Positions 7,399 to 7,678 of a DNA stretch of 7,678 nucleotides are shown piece by piece. The notes under the pieces are model-generated. The model searched no databases. It was not told the DNA's origin and worked only from the letters and a program-made list of their open reading frames with translations. Numbering within the stretch: the stretch's first letter is position 1; every line of letters starts with the position of its first letter. The stretch is taken from NCBI GenBank assembly GCA_023251285.1, contig JAHEZB010000079.1, positions 1 to 7,678 on the forward strand, read 5' to 3'. The position numbers and the translations under genes are program-made. Source of the stretch: Chitinophagaceae bacterium. Lineage in GTDB: Bacteria; Bacteroidota; Bacteroidia; Chitinophagales; Chitinophagaceae.

Positions 7399-7678
7399 CG
7401 GTAGCCGGAGCGCAAATGGCTGTCATAGATTGTATTAAAAGTCGAATTTCTACAAAAGCTTCCACATTGAAATGAGTAATATCCAATGAACAAACAATTG
7501 TAAATCAAACTACAAGATATATATGAAACTATTTATATTTAAATTTAGAATTTCAAAGAAACTTTACAGGTTTATCTTTTCTATTAATGTTTTATTAGAA
7601 AAAATGAGAAAAATATGCACGGAATTTCATCAAAAGTGAAATAAGAATTTACTTTCACATGACACTATCTTTCCGGTA

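Larger units (their letters stand above)
7180..7678. other. AT-rich upstream region of the uptake operon, no supportable gene
   Basis: These 499 bases precede the transporter gene and should hold its promoter and leader. I found no clear Bacteroidota TTTG / TAnnTTTG promoter on the minus strand; the nearest is a TAGTTTG at about 7506-7512, one base short between TA and TTTG. Dyads are present: CAGAAATATG/CATATTTCTG (7362-7398), TCTTTGCAAAGA (7306-7317), AATAAATTTATT (7273-7284) and GTGAAA/TTTCAC (7636-7658). A 62-codon minus-strand frame (7486-7298) has no recognisable product or ribosome binding site and is probably chance. The right end cuts off before any neighbouring gene can be identified. 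Confidence 0.6.

Noticed and set aside
7298..7486. 62-codon minus-strand frame upstream of the transporter gene
   Set aside because: There is no recognisable domain, no signal peptide and no ribosome binding site. It runs across the inverted repeat and the TCTTTGCAAAGA palindrome in AT-rich DNA, so chance is the simpler reading.
7506..7540. Possible Bacteroidota promoter near TAGTTTG on the minus strand
   Set aside because: The -7 element is one base short of TAnnTTTG and no TTTG lies at the proper distance upstream.
1..7678. CRISPR array, tRNA or rRNA gene, insertion sequence, toxin-antitoxin or defence genes
   Set aside because: I saw no regularly spaced repeats, cloverleaf-like segments, transposase-like proteins or terminal repeats flanking a gene. 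All convincing genes are explained by nutrient uptake or the one exported protein.

Overview
The window comes from a member of the Bacteroidota, most likely a Chitinophagaceae-type soil or plant-associated lineage. The phylum call is firm, because the main feature is a SusC/SusD-type outer-membrane uptake pair, which is specific to this phylum. The family-level call is only an impression from protein style and AT-rich, Shine-Dalgarno-poor start regions. All four convincing genes lie on the minus strand, so transcription runs right to left.

Layout from right to left: (1) 7180-7678 is an AT-rich, apparently non-coding stretch upstream of the uptake genes. It carries several dyad symmetries but no gene that I can support. 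(2) 7179-3967 encodes a 1070-residue SusC/RagA-type TonB-dependent transporter. (3) 3940-2351 encodes a 529-residue SusD/RagB-type lipoprotein of the SusD-like_2 group, 26 nt behind the transporter gene. (4) About 2318-1434 encodes a DUF1735 (BT_3987-like N-terminal domain) surface lipoprotein, starting 23-32 nt behind the SusD-like gene. (5) A 10-bp intrinsic terminator at 1388-1416 closes this three-gene operon. (6) 1182-490 is a separate gene for a 230-residue exported protein of unknown function, resembling a recurring Bacteroidota secreted family. (7) 1-489 has no supportable gene but contains a 13-bp perfect inverted repeat with a 6-nt loop (371-402), overlapped by a GC-rich 10-bp palindrome.

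How the genes work together: the SusC-like barrel and SusD-like lid should form the usual outer-membrane 'pedal-bin' importer powered by TonB. The DUF1735 lipoprotein probably acts as an accessory surface ligand-binding protein. No glycoside hydrolase, protease, sulfatase, sigma/anti-sigma pair or hybrid sensor kinase lies in the window, so the substrate cannot be named. The transporter lacks the N-terminal signalling (STN) domain, so it is unlikely to signal to an anti-sigma factor directly. I found no clearly novel multi-gene system. The points most worth a second look are the stand-alone, enzyme-free uptake operon, the large hairpin at 371-402, and the inverted repeats upstream of the transporter gene.
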